NCBI RefSeq assembly: GCF_023195885.1
Contig: NZ_JALPKO010000004.1
Location: forward strand, 62,001 to 126,000
Reading direction: 5' to 3'
Origin: Methylonatrum kenyense
GTDB lineage: Bacteria; Pseudomonadota; Gammaproteobacteria; Nitrococcales; Aquisalimonadaceae
DNA: 64,000 nucleotides
The position numbers and the translations under genes were made by a program. How positions within the stretch are numbered: position 1 is the first letter of the stretch; each line of letters opens with the position of its first letter. Shown piece by piece: positions 1 to 8,724 of this stretch. The notes under the pieces are model-generated. The model ran no database searches, had not been told where the DNA came from, and was given only the letters and a program-made list of their open reading frames with translations.

Positions 1-1061
1 CGGCGGCCGCCCGAGCCCATGATAATCAGTGCATAGGCGCGCGGCGCCTCGCCGAGATCCTCGTCCCGCAGTTCCTGCAGGGTCAGTTCCGCGCAACGCC
101 GCTGGATCGCCAGGTGGAAATCACTGAGCAGCAGTACCGCCCGGTTGGCATCGCGGTTCCGCAGCCAGGCGTCGCGTGCGAACGTGGCCACGTCGTCGTA
201 GATTCGACGCAGTGCCGCCGGCGAATCACAGGCCGTGATGTCCTCAAGCAGGGCGTTCTGCTGCGCCAGCAGGGCCTGCAGGATGTTGGTCTGCGACAGC
301 ATGCCCACCGGGCGCTGCTCGTCGACCACCACCAGGTACTTGACGCGACGCCGCTTCTGCACGGCCTCCGCCCGCCAGAGCGGTGTTTCCGGCGTGACCG
401 TCTCGGCCTCCTGGCAGGCGACCGCGACGCTGGCATCGGTGGAGGCGCCGTCGACCAGCGTCGCACGGGCCAGACTGGCTAGGGTAACGACACCTTGCAG
501 ATGTCCGTCCTCGTCCAGCACCCCGAGGCTGCCGATCTTGCGCTCGTGCATGGCCTGGAAGGCTTCGATAAGGGTCCACTCGGCAGTGCAGCTTGCCAGC
601 GGCGCGTTCATCACGCGGGCCACCGTCTGCGCCAGCGCTCCGCGTGGTCCGCTGTCGTTCTGCAGGCTGTGCGCGCGAATCCGCCCGCTGATAATGCGAT
701 TGAGCGTGCCGGCGATTTCGGGGTGATCGGATTCCAGCGCCCGGATGCGTTCGAAGGGCAGGCGCAGCATTACGCCCGGGCGTAGCGCGATGGCGGCCCC
801 GTAGTAGCCTGAATCCTGTTCCAGATAGCGGTCCAGGCCCAGCACCAGCCCGGGACCGGAGCGTGTGCGTCCGCCGTCGGCGGCGTATAGCTCCACGGCC
901 CCGCGCCAGAGAATCAGCAGCTCGTCATTTGCCGGGTCCTGCTCGATGCGTTCGCCGGGTTCCAGCTCGGTTCTCGACGCGGCTGCCAGCAGCGCATTCA
1001 ACGAGTCCTCCGGCAGATGCTGGAAATCCGCTGGTGCGGTTTCTGCTTCGGCGGAATACAT
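1..1061 (-). CDS. DUF294 / CBS-domain putative nucleotidyltransferase (3' part outside window)
   Basis: The reading frame is open from an ATG at 1061 to the window edge, giving about 353 residues. An AAGGAG ribosome site lies 12 bases upstream on the minus strand (1074-1079). The N-terminal ~150 residues look like a cyclic-nucleotide-binding-type sensor domain, followed by two CBS motifs (for example around ERKIGSLGVLDEDG and RPVGMLSQTNIL). The visible part ends in IIMGSGGR, the start of the GSxxR nucleotidyltransferase motif of DUF294, so the catalytic and C-terminal domains lie beyond base 1. Such proteins often neighbour sodium:solute symporters and DEDDh exonucleases and are thought to be signalling regulators. 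The gene is divergent from a symporter across 478 bases. A paralogue lies at 59693-61591. The family is well supported; the function is inferred. Confidence 0.85.
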   Translation of the reverse strand, partial: MYSAEAETAPADFQHLPEDSLNALLAAASRTELEPGERIEQDPANDELLILWRGAVELYAADGGRTRSGPGLVLGLDRYLEQDSGYYGAAIALRPGVMLRLPFERIRALESDHPEIAGTLNRIISGRIRAHSLQNDSGPRGALAQTVARVMNAPLASCTAEWTLIEAFQAMHERKIGSLGVLDEDGHLQGVVTLASLARATLVDGASTDASVAVACQEAETVTPETPLWRAEAVQKRRRVKYLVVVDEQRPVGMLSQTNILQALLAQQNALLEDITACDSPAALRRIYDDVATFARDAWLRNRDANRAVLLLSDFHLAIQRRCAELTLQELRDEDLGEAPRAYALIIMGSGGR

Positions 1062-1235
1062 GGCGGAGCGACTCCTTGCCTTATGATTTATTCGCACGCC
1101 GGCGCTGGAACAGATCAGCGTTTCCGTATCCGATTCCTGCAAACGGTTTCCAATCTGGTGCCGAAACTCGGGGAACATCTGGCTTTCGCCTCATTATCGC
1201 GTAAGTGCCGGCCTTTCCAAGCCGAGTACCGCCGG

Positions 1236-1252
1236 TGTTACCAATGGCAACG
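1236..1252. promoter_or_regulatory. Putative CbrB-type activator dyad upstream of the symporter
   Basis: The sequence TGTTACCAATGGCAACG has 6 of 8 base pairs symmetrical about a central A. It shares the 12-mer TGTTACCAATGG with the dyad at 7311-7327 upstream of acs. I recall TGTTAC/GTAACA-type half-sites for CbrB in Pseudomonas, but that is memory rather than evidence from here. It lies about 100 bases upstream of the GG of the sigma-54-like element at 1351. Confidence 0.5.
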
Positions 1253-1350
1253 CTTTTGTCGCTATCGGGTAACGTCTGGGACATTTTGTCTGCCTGTTGC
1301 CAGGCCGCGACGGGCGAAAAACGGCTTGACAATCAGTTTTCGCCGGAACC

Positions 1351-1364
1351 GGCATGATATTCGC
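1351..1364 (+). promoter_or_regulatory. Weak sigma-54-like promoter for the symporter
   Basis: GGCATGATATTCGC has the GG-N10-GC spacing of -24/-12 promoters. The -24 half (CGGCAT) is fair and the -12 half (TCGCC against TTGCW) is poor. It is judged mainly by its place downstream of the dyad at 1236-1252. Other GG-N10-GC pairs occur by chance in this GC-rich region, so confidence is low. Confidence 0.3.
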
Positions 1365-1539
1365 CTTGCCAACGACTAGCCTTTCAGGAAGTGCGGGGTG
1401 ATTGCCGCGTTTTCGTCAGGCGTCCGCACCATGGCAAGGCGCGAACGCGGCAACCATCGGCACTTTGCTGAGAAGTGCGGGTGCCGCGGCGGGTCCCATC
1501 CGCCCGGACGACGATAAGAATGCCGAGGGGGAGAATGTC

Positions 1540-3693
1540 ATGTCAGCTATGGCCTGGTGGCTACTTATATTTGTAGGGCTTTATTGGTCCTACTGTATTT
1601 TCTGGGGCATCAAGGGCGCACTCTGGGCGCGCACCGCGAGTGACTATTTCGTCGCCGGTCGACAGGTCAGCATGTGGGTGTTCATGCTGGCGGCGACGGC
1701 CACGTCATTTTCGGGCTGGACGTTTGTCGGCCATCCCGGCCTGATCTACGTTGACGGGTTGCAGTACGCCTACGCGTCCTTCTACGCCATCACCATCCCG
1801 TTCACGGGCATGGTGTTCCTCAAGCGCCAATGGATGATCGGTAAACGCTGGGGCTATGTCACGCCCGGCGAGATGTTCTCGGATTATTTCCGGTCCGAGT
1901 CCATCCGCATGCTGATCCTGGTGGTCGCGCTGATCTTCGCCGTGCCCTATCTGGGCATTCAGCTCCGAGCCTCGGGCTTCCTGTTCAACGTGCTGACCGA
2001 TGGCGCCCTGGGTGTCGAGGTCGGCATGTGGCTGCTGTCGGCGGTGGTGCTGTTCTACGTGGCCTCGGGCGGTCTGCGTGCGGTGGCCTACGTGGACGCC
2101 ATGCAGTGCGTCCTGTTGATGATCGGTATCTCCGCGATCGGCGTGATCGCACTGTATTACGCCGGCGGCTGGGTCGACTTCACCCGGGGTATCGCGGCGG
2201 TGGCCGAGTGGGATCTGCTCAATCAGGGCGCGGGGCACCGATCCGGGAGCCTGACGCCTGCCGGCCACAGCGGCTATGTTGCGGTGCCGGGGGTCATACA
2301 GTGGGTGCCCGGCGCAGGCGCAGCCGCCGGTGGTGTCTGGACCGGGATGATGAACCTGACCTACATGTTCGCGCTGATGGGTATCATGGCCTCGCCGGCG
2401 TTTACCATGTGGGCATTCTCCAACACCAACCCGCGACCGTTCGCGCCTCAGCAGACCTGGATGTCGTCCTTCGGTATCGGCTTCATCCTGTTCGTGTTCA
2501 CGGCCATCCAGGCCCAGGCCGGGCATATCCTCGGCGCGAACACGGACCTCGCCAAGGACGTGTTCGATCCGCAGTACGAGGAGACCCTGGGGCAGTACCG
2601 GGATCTGTTCGAGACGCGGCAAGACGCGGTGCTCCAGCGGGGGCTGATCGCCACGCAGAATCCGGACCTCAGCTTCGAGGAAGTGGACCGGCGGATCGAA
2701 GCCGGGCTGCAGGCCTTGCGGGACGGCGAGGATCCGGAGGCGGCCGGCTGGGTCGACCTGGTGCGTGATGGTGGTGGCGATGGTGCCCTGGTGCCGCAGC
2801 TGCTCGGCATGCTGCAGGCCACCGCACCGTGGCTGGCGGCACTGCTTGCGGTCTGTGCCCTGGCGGCGATGCAGTCGACCGGCGCGGCCTACATGTCGAC
2901 GACAAGTGGCATGTTCACCCGTGACCTGTTGAAGCGATACCTGATGCCGAATGTGACGCACAAGGTACAGGTGTTTGCCGGGCGGTTGCTGGTGACGGCA
3001 CTGGTGATAGCTGCCCTGATGGTGGCGACATTCACCACTGATGCGCTGGTCCTGCTAGGGGGGCTGGCGGTTGCGGTGGGGACGCAGATGTGGGTGCCGC
3101 TGGCGGCAATCTGCTTCTTCCCGTGGATCACCAGGGCCGGGGCCGTGCTGGGTCTCGCTGTCGGCGTCATCGCGGTGCTGATGACCGAGAATATCGGGAT
3201 CAACGTGGTTTCCGGTTTCGGTATCGAAGTGCCGTGGGGTCGCTGGCCATGGACCATCCATGCTGCCGGTTGGGGCATCATCCTCAACATCGGGGTGGCG
3301 GTGGCCGTCTCGGCCGTAACCCAGAATCGGGAAGAGTATGAACACCGCATGACCTTCCACAATTTCCTGCGGGAGCATGCGGCCTTGCCGGAATCCAAGC
3401 GGCACCTGATCCCGATCGGCTGGATCATCGTGGTCGCCTGGTTCTTCTTCGGCAGCGGTCCCGGCATGGTGATCGGCAACTGGCTGTTCGGCCACCCGAA
3501 CGATCCGACCACCTGGTGGGTCTTCGGCATGCCGTCCATCTGGGTCTGGCAGCTCATCTTCTGGGTCCTTGGCGTAGCCATGATGTGGTTCTGCTGCTAC
3601 AAGCTGGAGATGAGCACGGTGCCCGAGAAGGAGATCGAGATCCTCTTCGACGAGGATGCCGGAGTGGATCGGGGAGCCACGGCCCGCAGCTAG
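1540..3693 (+). CDS. Sodium:solute symporter (SSS family)
   Basis: A 717-residue multi-pass inner membrane protein of the sodium:solute symporter family, expected to couple Na+ entry to uptake of a small organic solute. The ATG at 1540 begins MSAMAWWLLIFVGLYWSYC, directly into the first membrane segment, and is preceded by a GGGGGAG ribosome site. SSS features include the SDYFVAGR segment after helix 1 and AATATSFSGWTFVGHPG in helix 2. A hydrophilic insert of about 100 residues (near IFDPQYEETLGQ to GGDGAL) lies in a non-membrane loop and makes the protein longer than the ~550-residue norm. Acetate or another short organic acid is a plausible substrate because acs and a CbrAB-like system follow and share an upstream dyad, but the sequence does not prove the substrate. 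It ends in a charged cytoplasmic tail. Confidence 0.85.
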   Translation: MSAMAWWLLIFVGLYWSYCIFWGIKGALWARTASDYFVAGRQVSMWVFMLAATATSFSGWTFVGHPGLIYVDGLQYAYASFYAITIPFTGMVFLKRQWMIGKRWGYVTPGEMFSDYFRSESIRMLILVVALIFAVPYLGIQLRASGFLFNVLTDGALGVEVGMWLLSAVVLFYVASGGLRAVAYVDAMQCVLLMIGISAIGVIALYYAGGWVDFTRGIAAVAEWDLLNQGAGHRSGSLTPAGHSGYVAVPGVIQWVPGAGAAAGGVWTGMMNLTYMFALMGIMASPAFTMWAFSNTNPRPFAPQQTWMSSFGIGFILFVFTAIQAQAGHILGANTDLAKDVFDPQYEETLGQYRDLFETRQDAVLQRGLIATQNPDLSFEEVDRRIEAGLQALRDGEDPEAAGWVDLVRDGGGDGALVPQLLGMLQATAPWLAALLAVCALAAMQSTGAAYMSTTSGMFTRDLLKRYLMPNVTHKVQVFAGRLLVTALVIAALMVATFTTDALVLLGGLAVAVGTQMWVPLAAICFFPWITRAGAVLGLAVGVIAVLMTENIGINVVSGFGIEVPWGRWPWTIHAAGWGIILNIGVAVAVSAVTQNREEYEHRMTFHNFLREHAALPESKRHLIPIGWIIVVAWFFFGSGPGMVIGNWLFGHPNDPTTWWVFGMPSIWVWQLIFWVLGVAMMWFCCYKLEMSTVPEKEIEILFDEDAGVDRGATARS

Positions 3694-3727
3694 TATGGCG
3701 GGACGTGTCACTCCTTGATCGGGGACA

Positions 3728-3760
3728 GACGGCGGGTGGGGCTTGCCCCCTCCCGCCGTC
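3728..3760 (+). terminator. Hairpin after the symporter gene
   Basis: GACGGCGGGTGGGG pairs with CCCCCTCCCGCCGTC across a short loop, starting 35 bases after the symporter stop codon. Only a few T follow, so termination may be partial and the two small genes downstream could receive read-through. Confidence 0.6.
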
Positions 3761-3783
3761 TTCATGTCTGACGGTTGCTACAC

Positions 3784-4017
3784 ATGACGCATGGTTTGTT
3801 CGTTTTCTACGTGGTTCTGCTTGCGGCGCTGCTGTTCTACCCGGTGAGCCAGTGGATCTGGGTCTTGAGCGTACGCCGACTGCAGCGCAAGCTGGATCGT
3901 GAGCTGAGTCAACCGGAGATCGCCGGCCAACGGCGCCGCGCCTGGGTTATTGCGACGGTGATCTGCCCGCTGTTCTCGGTCCTGTTCAATCTGTCGACGG
4001 TGGGAATGCCGCAATGA
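3784..4017 (+). CDS. Small two-helix membrane protein, unknown
   Basis: A 77-residue protein with a hydrophobic segment at each end (about residues 4-28 and 52-72) separated by a basic, helix-like stretch (RRLQRKLDRELSQ). The ATG at 3784 is chosen because the in-frame TTG at 3775 adds only three residues. Its stop overlaps the start of the following TPR gene (ATGA at 4014-4017), so the two are probably translationally coupled. I recognise no family. Its position after the symporter suggests a linked but non-essential membrane role. Confidence 0.6.
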   Translation: MTHGLFVFYVVLLAALLFYPVSQWIWVLSVRRLQRKLDRELSQPEIAGQRRRAWVIATVICPLFSVLFNLSTVGMPQ

Positions 4018-4607
4018 TCATCACCGAACGCACGTACCAGGTTCTGAAATACCTTGCCATTGCCGTGGTCATCGCGCCGGTATTCTGGCTGGCCTACGAG
4101 GGCTTCGTGCCCGAGCGCGGGCCGGGGGATACCGCCGCCACGGCCGGTGATCGTGCCTTTGCCGACGGCTACTACGACCGCGCCCTGCGCGAGTACCGCA
4201 CCGCGCTGGAGCGGGATCCGGAAAACCGGCACGCCCTGCTGGGCAAGGCCGGGACCTACGTCCAGATGGAACGGTACGATGAGGCGCTCGCCTCCTACGC
4301 CCAGTTCATCGAGCGCTATCCGGACTTTGCCGGCGCCTACGCCAACCGAGGTATCGCGCTGGATCGGATGGGACGCTACGAGGATGCGTTGGAGGACTAT
4401 GATCGCGCATTGACCCTGGATACCTCGGTGGCCGACGGCCCCGGGTGGCTGACGCGATTCCTGCACATGGGTCCCGAAGGCCAGCCGACCGTGGCGGATC
4501 GTGCCGATTACATCCGCGAACAGCTGGCGCTGCCGGAGGATGAGCGGCAACTGTACGATCCGGAGCAGGATCGCGCCCAGCGCGTGTATACCCAGCGCGC
4601 CGATTAA
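4014..4607 (+). CDS. Membrane-anchored TPR protein
   Basis: A 197-residue protein with one N-terminal membrane anchor (about residues 12-30) followed by three tetratricopeptide-type repeats from about residue 45. The clearest unit is GNRGIALDRMGRYEDALEDYDRAL-like, around residues 105-130. The rest is acidic and soluble, probably periplasmic by analogy with similar anchored TPR proteins. It overlaps the preceding small gene by four bases. No catalytic domain is visible. The fold call is firm; the partner and pathway are unknown. Confidence 0.75.
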   Translation: MIITERTYQVLKYLAIAVVIAPVFWLAYEGFVPERGPGDTAATAGDRAFADGYYDRALREYRTALERDPENRHALLGKAGTYVQMERYDEALASYAQFIERYPDFAGAYANRGIALDRMGRYEDALEDYDRALTLDTSVADGPGWLTRFLHMGPEGQPTVADRADYIREQLALPEDERQLYDPEQDRAQRVYTQRAD

Positions 4608-4729
4608 TCAAGCGGGAACGGAGCCCCTTGCCTGGGGCCCCGTCGGTGTCCGAGCTGGCTCCGAATGTGCGGCGCAGCACGACGCGCAAGGCCGCGGTGC
4701 GGCCGGGCCGTGCAAGCCTGCAGTTGCGC

Positions 4730-4924
4730 TCAGTCCTGGTCCAGCGGCTGGATGCCCCAGACCGGCAGGCCCAGGATGTCCACGAACAGGAAGCGCAGGG
4801 CGAAGGTCAGCGCGATGCAGCCGAACAGCAGATGGCCGGGCGTGTGCTCACCATTGGCATCACGGTGGGTGATGCCATGCCAGGCGATTGTGGCTGTAAC
4901 CAGAAAATAGATCCAGGGCGACAT
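4730..4924 (-). CDS. Small membrane protein, unknown
   Basis: A 64-residue reading frame, MSPWIYFLVTATIAW to WGIQPLDQD, with two hydrophobic segments (about 3-16 and 30-55) joined by a polar histidine-containing loop. It occupies the gap between the TPR gene and acs, and its codon use resembles neighbouring genes. The ribosome site is weak. It is transcribed on the same strand as acs but lies beyond the acs terminator. I consider it probably real but have no family for it. Confidence 0.45.
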   Translation of the reverse strand: MSPWIYFLVTATIAWHGITHRDANGEHTPGHLLFGCIALTFALRFLFVDILGLPVWGIQPLDQD

Positions 4925-4997
4925 ATCCGCAGTTTCCCGCCTGCCGCCGTCGCTGGCAAGTGCTATTCCGAGCCGCAGTGTTCACTGCGGCGGGCAT

Positions 4998-5033
4998 GAA
5001 AAAGGCCGCACCCTGTTGCCAGGGACGCGGCCC
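4998..5033 (-). terminator. Rho-independent terminator of acs
   Basis: On the minus strand GGGCCGCGTCCCTG pairs with CAGGGTGCGGCC around a short loop, followed by TTTTT (plus-strand A run 4999-5003). It begins 15 bases after the acs stop codon. Confidence 0.85.
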
Positions 5034-5047
5034 GTCTCAGCGTTTCC

Positions 5048-6985
5048 TTAACGGTTGGCGCGGTTCTCGATCAGCTCGTCGACCACCGCCGGGTCAGCCA
5101 GGGTACTCGTGTCACCAAGGCTGTCCAGCTCGTTGCAGGCCACCTTGCGCAGGATGCGGCGCATGATCTTGCCCGACCGGGTCTTCGGCAGGCCCGGGGC
5201 CCACTGGATGAAGTCCGGTTTGGCGATGGCGCCGATTTCCTTGCGGATGATGGCGATCAGCTCCTTCTTGAGGTCGTCGGACGGTTCCTCGCCTGCCATC
5301 AGCGTGACATAGGCGTAGATGCCCTGACCCTTGACGTCGTGGGGGAAGCCGACCACCGCTGCCTCGGACACCTTGGCATGCAGCACCAGCGCGCTCTCGA
5401 TCTCGGCGGTGCCCATGCGGTGGCCGGAGACGTTGAGCACGTCGTCGACGCGGCCGGTGATCCAGTAATAACCGTCCTCGTCACGACGGGCGCCGTCACC
5501 GGTGAAGTATTTGCCCTTGTAGGTGGACAGGTAGGTTTCCATGAACCGCTTGTGATCACCGTAGACGGTGCGCATCATCGACGGCCATGCCCGGGTAATG
5601 CACAGATTGCCCTCGGTGGCGCCTTCCAGCACGTTGCCGTCGTTGTCCACCAGTTGCGGTGCCACGCCGAAGAACGGCTTGGTCGTTGACCCCGGCTTGA
5701 GGTCGGTGGCGCCCGGCAGCGGCGAGATCAGGATCGAACCGGTTTCGGTCTGCCACCAGGTATCCACGATCTGGCAGCGTTCCTTGCCCACGACCCGGTA
5801 GTACCATTCCCAGGCCTCCGGGTTGATCGGCTCGCCAACGGTACCAAGCAGGCGCAGGGAATCGAGCTTCGCGCGATTGACGAACTCGTCGCCCTGACCC
5901 ATCAGCGCGCGGATCGCGGTCGGTGCGGTGTAGAAGATCGCCACCTGGTGCTTGTCCACCACATCCCAGAAGCGGCCGGCATCAGGATAGGTCGGCACGC
6001 CCTCGAACATCAGCGTGGTGGCGCCGTTGGCCAGCGGCCCGTAGACAATGTAGCTGTGCCCGGTGACCCAACCCACATCGGCCGTGCACCAGTACACCTC
6101 GCCGTCCTTGTAGTCGAAGATGTAGTGGTGGGTCAGGCTGGCGCCGAGCAGATAGCCGCCGGTGGTGTGTAGCACGCCTTTCGGCTTGCCGGTGGAGCCG
6201 GAGGTGTAGAGGATGAACAACGGATCCTCGGCGTCCATTTCCTCGGCCGGACAGTCGGCGGAGACGCTGGCAACGGCCTCGTGGTACCAGACGTCACGCT
6301 TGTCGTCCCACGCCACGTTGCCGCCGGTGCGTTTCACCACGAACACCGTGTTGACGTTCGGGCATTCCTCAAGCGCCACATCGGCGTTGGCCTTGAGCGG
6401 GAAGGCGCGGCCGCCACGTGCACTCTCGTCGGCCGTGATCAAGACCTGGCAGTCGGCATTCTGCATCCGATCCTGCAGCGCCTGCGGTGAGAAGCCCCCG
6501 AAGACAATGGAATGAATGGCACCGATTCGGGCGCAGGCCAGCATGGCGACAGCGGCTTCCGGAATCATCGGCAGGTAGATGCAGACCCGGTCGCCCTTCT
6601 TGACGCCGCGCTCCTTCATGGCGTTGGCGAAGCGACAGACCCGCTCATGCAGGTCCCGATATGAGATGTGCTGGGCTTCATCCTTGTTCGGATCGTCCGG
6701 TTCCCAGATAATCGCGGTCTGGTCACCACGGGTTTCCAGGTGCCGGTCGAGGCAATTGTCGGCTACGTTCAGCTTGCCGCCCTCGAACCAGCTGATCCGC
6801 CCCTCGGCCAGATCCGAGTTGTCGACCTTGTCCCAGCGCTTCATCCAGCGCAGCTGCTCGGCCTGTTCGGCCCAGAAATTGTCCTTGTCTTCGATGGACC
6901 GGCGATACATCTCCTCGTAGCCGGCCCGATCAACATGAGCCGCCTTGGCAACAGCCTCCGGAACCGGATAGGTCTTCTCTGCCAT
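5048..6985 (-). CDS. acs: Acetyl-CoA synthetase
   Basis: A 645-residue AMP-forming acetate:CoA ligase that converts acetate, ATP and CoA to acetyl-CoA, AMP and pyrophosphate in the cytoplasm. The adenylation loop [11 protein letters not shown] is at 260-270, the DTWWQTETG motif at 408-416, and the C-terminal [11 protein letters not shown] at 600-610. K606 is the catalytic lysine, a known reversible acetylation site in the family. Length matches the family (~650). The ATG at 6985 follows AGGAGG (6995-7000) with nine bases between. A 391-base gap upstream carries a sigma-54 promoter and an activator dyad. The cbrB-like gene lies just beyond on the same strand, pointing to CbrAB-type control of acetate use. 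Confidence 0.97.
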   Translation of the reverse strand: MAEKTYPVPEAVAKAAHVDRAGYEEMYRRSIEDKDNFWAEQAEQLRWMKRWDKVDNSDLAEGRISWFEGGKLNVADNCLDRHLETRGDQTAIIWEPDDPNKDEAQHISYRDLHERVCRFANAMKERGVKKGDRVCIYLPMIPEAAVAMLACARIGAIHSIVFGGFSPQALQDRMQNADCQVLITADESARGGRAFPLKANADVALEECPNVNTVFVVKRTGGNVAWDDKRDVWYHEAVASVSADCPAEEMDAEDPLFILYTSGSTGKPKGVLHTTGGYLLGASLTHHYIFDYKDGEVYWCTADVGWVTGHSYIVYGPLANGATTLMFEGVPTYPDAGRFWDVVDKHQVAIFYTAPTAIRALMGQGDEFVNRAKLDSLRLLGTVGEPINPEAWEWYYRVVGKERCQIVDTWWQTETGSILISPLPGATDLKPGSTTKPFFGVAPQLVDNDGNVLEGATEGNLCITRAWPSMMRTVYGDHKRFMETYLSTYKGKYFTGDGARRDEDGYYWITGRVDDVLNVSGHRMGTAEIESALVLHAKVSEAAVVGFPHDVKGQGIYAYVTLMAGEEPSDDLKKELIAIIRKEIGAIAKPDFIQWAPGLPKTRSGKIMRRILRKVACNELDSLGDTSTLADPAVVDELIENRANR

Positions 6986-7220
6986 GATGTCTTTCCTCCT
7001 CTTTTAGAAAGGTAAGGTCGCCGGATACGAACAGCGGTAGCGCCTCGCCGAAATCGTTATCGTGTTCAGCGCCATTCAGCGCTTGCTGGTAGCCTAGCAG
7101 GCATGCCGGTCGCAAGCCCGCAGGTGGCAACGCTTTCCTCTGCCATTCCTCACCGTTACCCCCGCTTCCTCCGATTTCCGACCATCTTCGGCGACGGCCC
7201 ACGTCGGGGGCACTATAAAG

Positions 7221-7236
7221 AGCAAGCCTCGTGCCG
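7221..7236 (-). promoter_or_regulatory. Sigma-54 (-24/-12) promoter of acs
   Basis: On the minus strand this reads CGGCACGAGGCTTGCT. It matches the consensus GGCACG-N4-TTGCW exactly from the -24 GG to the -12 GC, with ten bases between them. Transcription would start near 7211, about 225 bases before the acs ATG. The adjacent response regulator has the GAFTGA motif needed to activate sigma-54 polymerase. Confidence 0.8.
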
Positions 7237-7310
7237 TAAACGGAAAATCCTTTTCCAGCAGCCGCTTGCATGGCTCCGCCTGCGTCTGGAATGGATCAAA
7301 GACGATACAG

Positions 7311-7327
7311 TGTTACCAATGGTGACA
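7311..7327. promoter_or_regulatory. Putative CbrB-type activator dyad upstream of acs
   Basis: TGTTACCAATGGTGACA is a dyad with 7 of 8 pairs symmetrical about a central A. It lies about 75 bases upstream of the -24 element of the acs promoter, a typical enhancer distance for an NtrC-type activator. The same 12-base core occurs at 1236-1252. Confidence 0.6.
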
Positions 7328-7376
7328 TCAAATCGGTCCATCCGCGCCAGGCTCGACCCGGGTGCCCGCGGACGGG

Positions 7377-8720
7377 TCATGATTGCCGGCGGCGCGCGCG
7401 CGGGATACCGAGCCGTTGCCGTTTCTCCCACAGGGCCTTGCGGCTAATGCCGAGCCTGCGGGCCAGTTCGGTCTCCGTCAGCACGTCCTCATGCTCGCGC
7501 ACGTACTGGCAGAAGTAGTCCTCCAGTGACAGATCCGGTGTGCCGCCGGTGTGCCGGCCGGCCGAGGGGCGGTCGCTCATGCCCAGCAGATCCGGCGTCA
7601 GCACGGTGCTGTCGCTCAGGATCACCGCCCGTTCGATGGCATTCTCCAGCTCGCGGACATTGCCCGGCCAGCTGTAGGTCCGGATTGCATCCAGCGCGTC
7701 ATTCGAGAACCGCATGGGTGGTTGATTGAGCCGCTTGCAACCACGCTCCAGAAGAAACCGCGCCAGATCCACCACGTCCTCGCCGCGCTCACGCAACGGT
7801 GGCAGGCGAATCTCCATGACGTTGATCCGAAAGTAGAGATCTTCCCGGAACTCGCCGCTTTCCGATAACCGGGCCAGGTCCCTGTGCGTTGCCGCCACCA
7901 GGCGCACGTCCACTTGCCGGGAAGCGGCCGAACCGACGCGCCGGATCTCGCCTTCCTGCAGCACCCGCAAAAGCCTCGCCTGCGCTGCTGGCGGCAGTTC
8001 GCCGATCTCGTCCAGAAACAGGGTGCCGCCATTGGCTGCTTCCACCAGTCCCTGCCGCACGCCAACGGCACCGGTGAAGGCACCTTTCTCGTGCCCGAAC
8101 AGTTCGGCCTCGATCAGCGACTCTGGGATGGCGGCGCAGTTGACCGCAATCAGCGGCGCATCGGCACGCCGACTGTTGGCATGCAACGCCCTGGCAACCA
8201 GCTCCTTGCCGGTGCCCGATTCACCCAGGATCAGGACCGTGGTGTCGGTCGGCGCCACCTTGCCGATGCGGTCGAACACCTCCTGCATCGGGCCGCAGCG
8301 GCCGACGATGCCGGCGACCGGATAACTGCGTTCGATATCCGCACGCAGGGCCGCGTTCTGCCGTTCCAGCCGGTTTTCCTTCAGCGCCCGCTCGACGGTG
8401 AGCAGGAGTTCGTCGTTATCGAACGGCTTGGCCACATAGTCCACCGCGCCCTGTTTCATGGCCTCGACGGCGGAGCGCACGCTGGCGTAGCTGGTCATGA
8501 TGATGCTGGGGACGTCGGGCGCCCGTTGCAGCACATCGGTGCCGGGTCGCCCGGGCAGACGCAGGTCCGCGATGATCAGGTCGAAGCCGTCCAGGTTCCA
8601 TTGCGATTCGGCCTCTTCCACCGATGCGGTATCGCTGACCTGGTGCCGTTGGCGTTCCAGCAATCGGCGCAGCGAGCGGCGGATGATTTCCTCGTCCTCG
8701 ATCACCAGAATCCGTGCCAT
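7377..8720 (-). CDS. cbrB: CbrB-like sigma-54-dependent response regulator
   Basis: A 447-residue NtrC-family regulator. The receiver domain (1-120) has the phosphoacceptor D52 in IIADLRLPG and K98. The AAA+ domain (about 138-365) has Walker A GESGTGKE (166-173), an intact GAFTGA loop (213-218) that contacts sigma-54, and Walker B GGTLFLDEIGE. A Fis-type helix-turn-helix (LTETELARRLGISRKALWEKRQRLG) closes the C-terminus. It starts four bases after the kinase gene stop, so the two are one operon. Pseudomonas CbrB controls carbon catabolism. Here the nearest likely targets are acs and the symporter. The family call is firm; orthology to CbrB rests on gene order and the partner kinase. Confidence 0.9.
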   Translation of the reverse strand: MARILVIEDEEIIRRSLRRLLERQRHQVSDTASVEEAESQWNLDGFDLIIADLRLPGRPGTDVLQRAPDVPSIIMTSYASVRSAVEAMKQGAVDYVAKPFDNDELLLTVERALKENRLERQNAALRADIERSYPVAGIVGRCGPMQEVFDRIGKVAPTDTTVLILGESGTGKELVARALHANSRRADAPLIAVNCAAIPESLIEAELFGHEKGAFTGAVGVRQGLVEAANGGTLFLDEIGELPPAAQARLLRVLQEGEIRRVGSAASRQVDVRLVAATHRDLARLSESGEFREDLYFRINVMEIRLPPLRERGEDVVDLARFLLERGCKRLNQPPMRFSNDALDAIRTYSWPGNVRELENAIERAVILSDSTVLTPDLLGMSDRPSAGRHTGGTPDLSLEDYFCQYVREHEDVLTETELARRLGISRKALWEKRQRLGIPRARRRQS

Positions 8721-8724
8721 GTTG

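Larger units (their letters stand above)
1062..1539. other. Divergent intergenic region between the DUF294 gene and the symporter
   Basis: This 478-base stretch holds no convincing gene. It contains a dyad TGTTACCAATGGCAACG at 1236-1252 that matches one upstream of acs, and a weak sigma-54-like GG-N10-GC element at 1351-1364. A lone TTGACA at 1326-1331 has no -10 box at normal spacing. The symporter reading frame is open back to 1402, but those upstream codons look non-coding, so I place the region's end at the ATG at 1540. Confidence 0.6.
6986..7376 (-). other. acs upstream region and long leader
   Basis: This 391-base stretch holds no convincing gene. It contains the sigma-54 promoter (7221-7236), the activator dyad (7311-7327) and a predicted 5' leader of about 225 bases. 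The leader reads TGGCAACGCTTT on the plus strand near 7125, the same string found beside the symporter dyad at 1245-1256. I saw no CA-rich Hfq/Crc-type repeats and no clear riboswitch or terminator fold by eye. Confidence 0.6.

Noticed and set aside
1326-1331. TTGACA as a sigma-70 -35 box for the symporter
   Set aside because: At 16-18 bases the -10 position reads CCGGCA-like sequence; the nearest ATGATA is 22 bases away.
6986-7211. A CrcZ-like small RNA downstream of cbrB, as in Pseudomonas
   Set aside because: The sigma-54 promoter position fits, but the transcript lacks CA-rich Crc/Hfq repeats and leads straight into acs, so a leader is the simpler reading.
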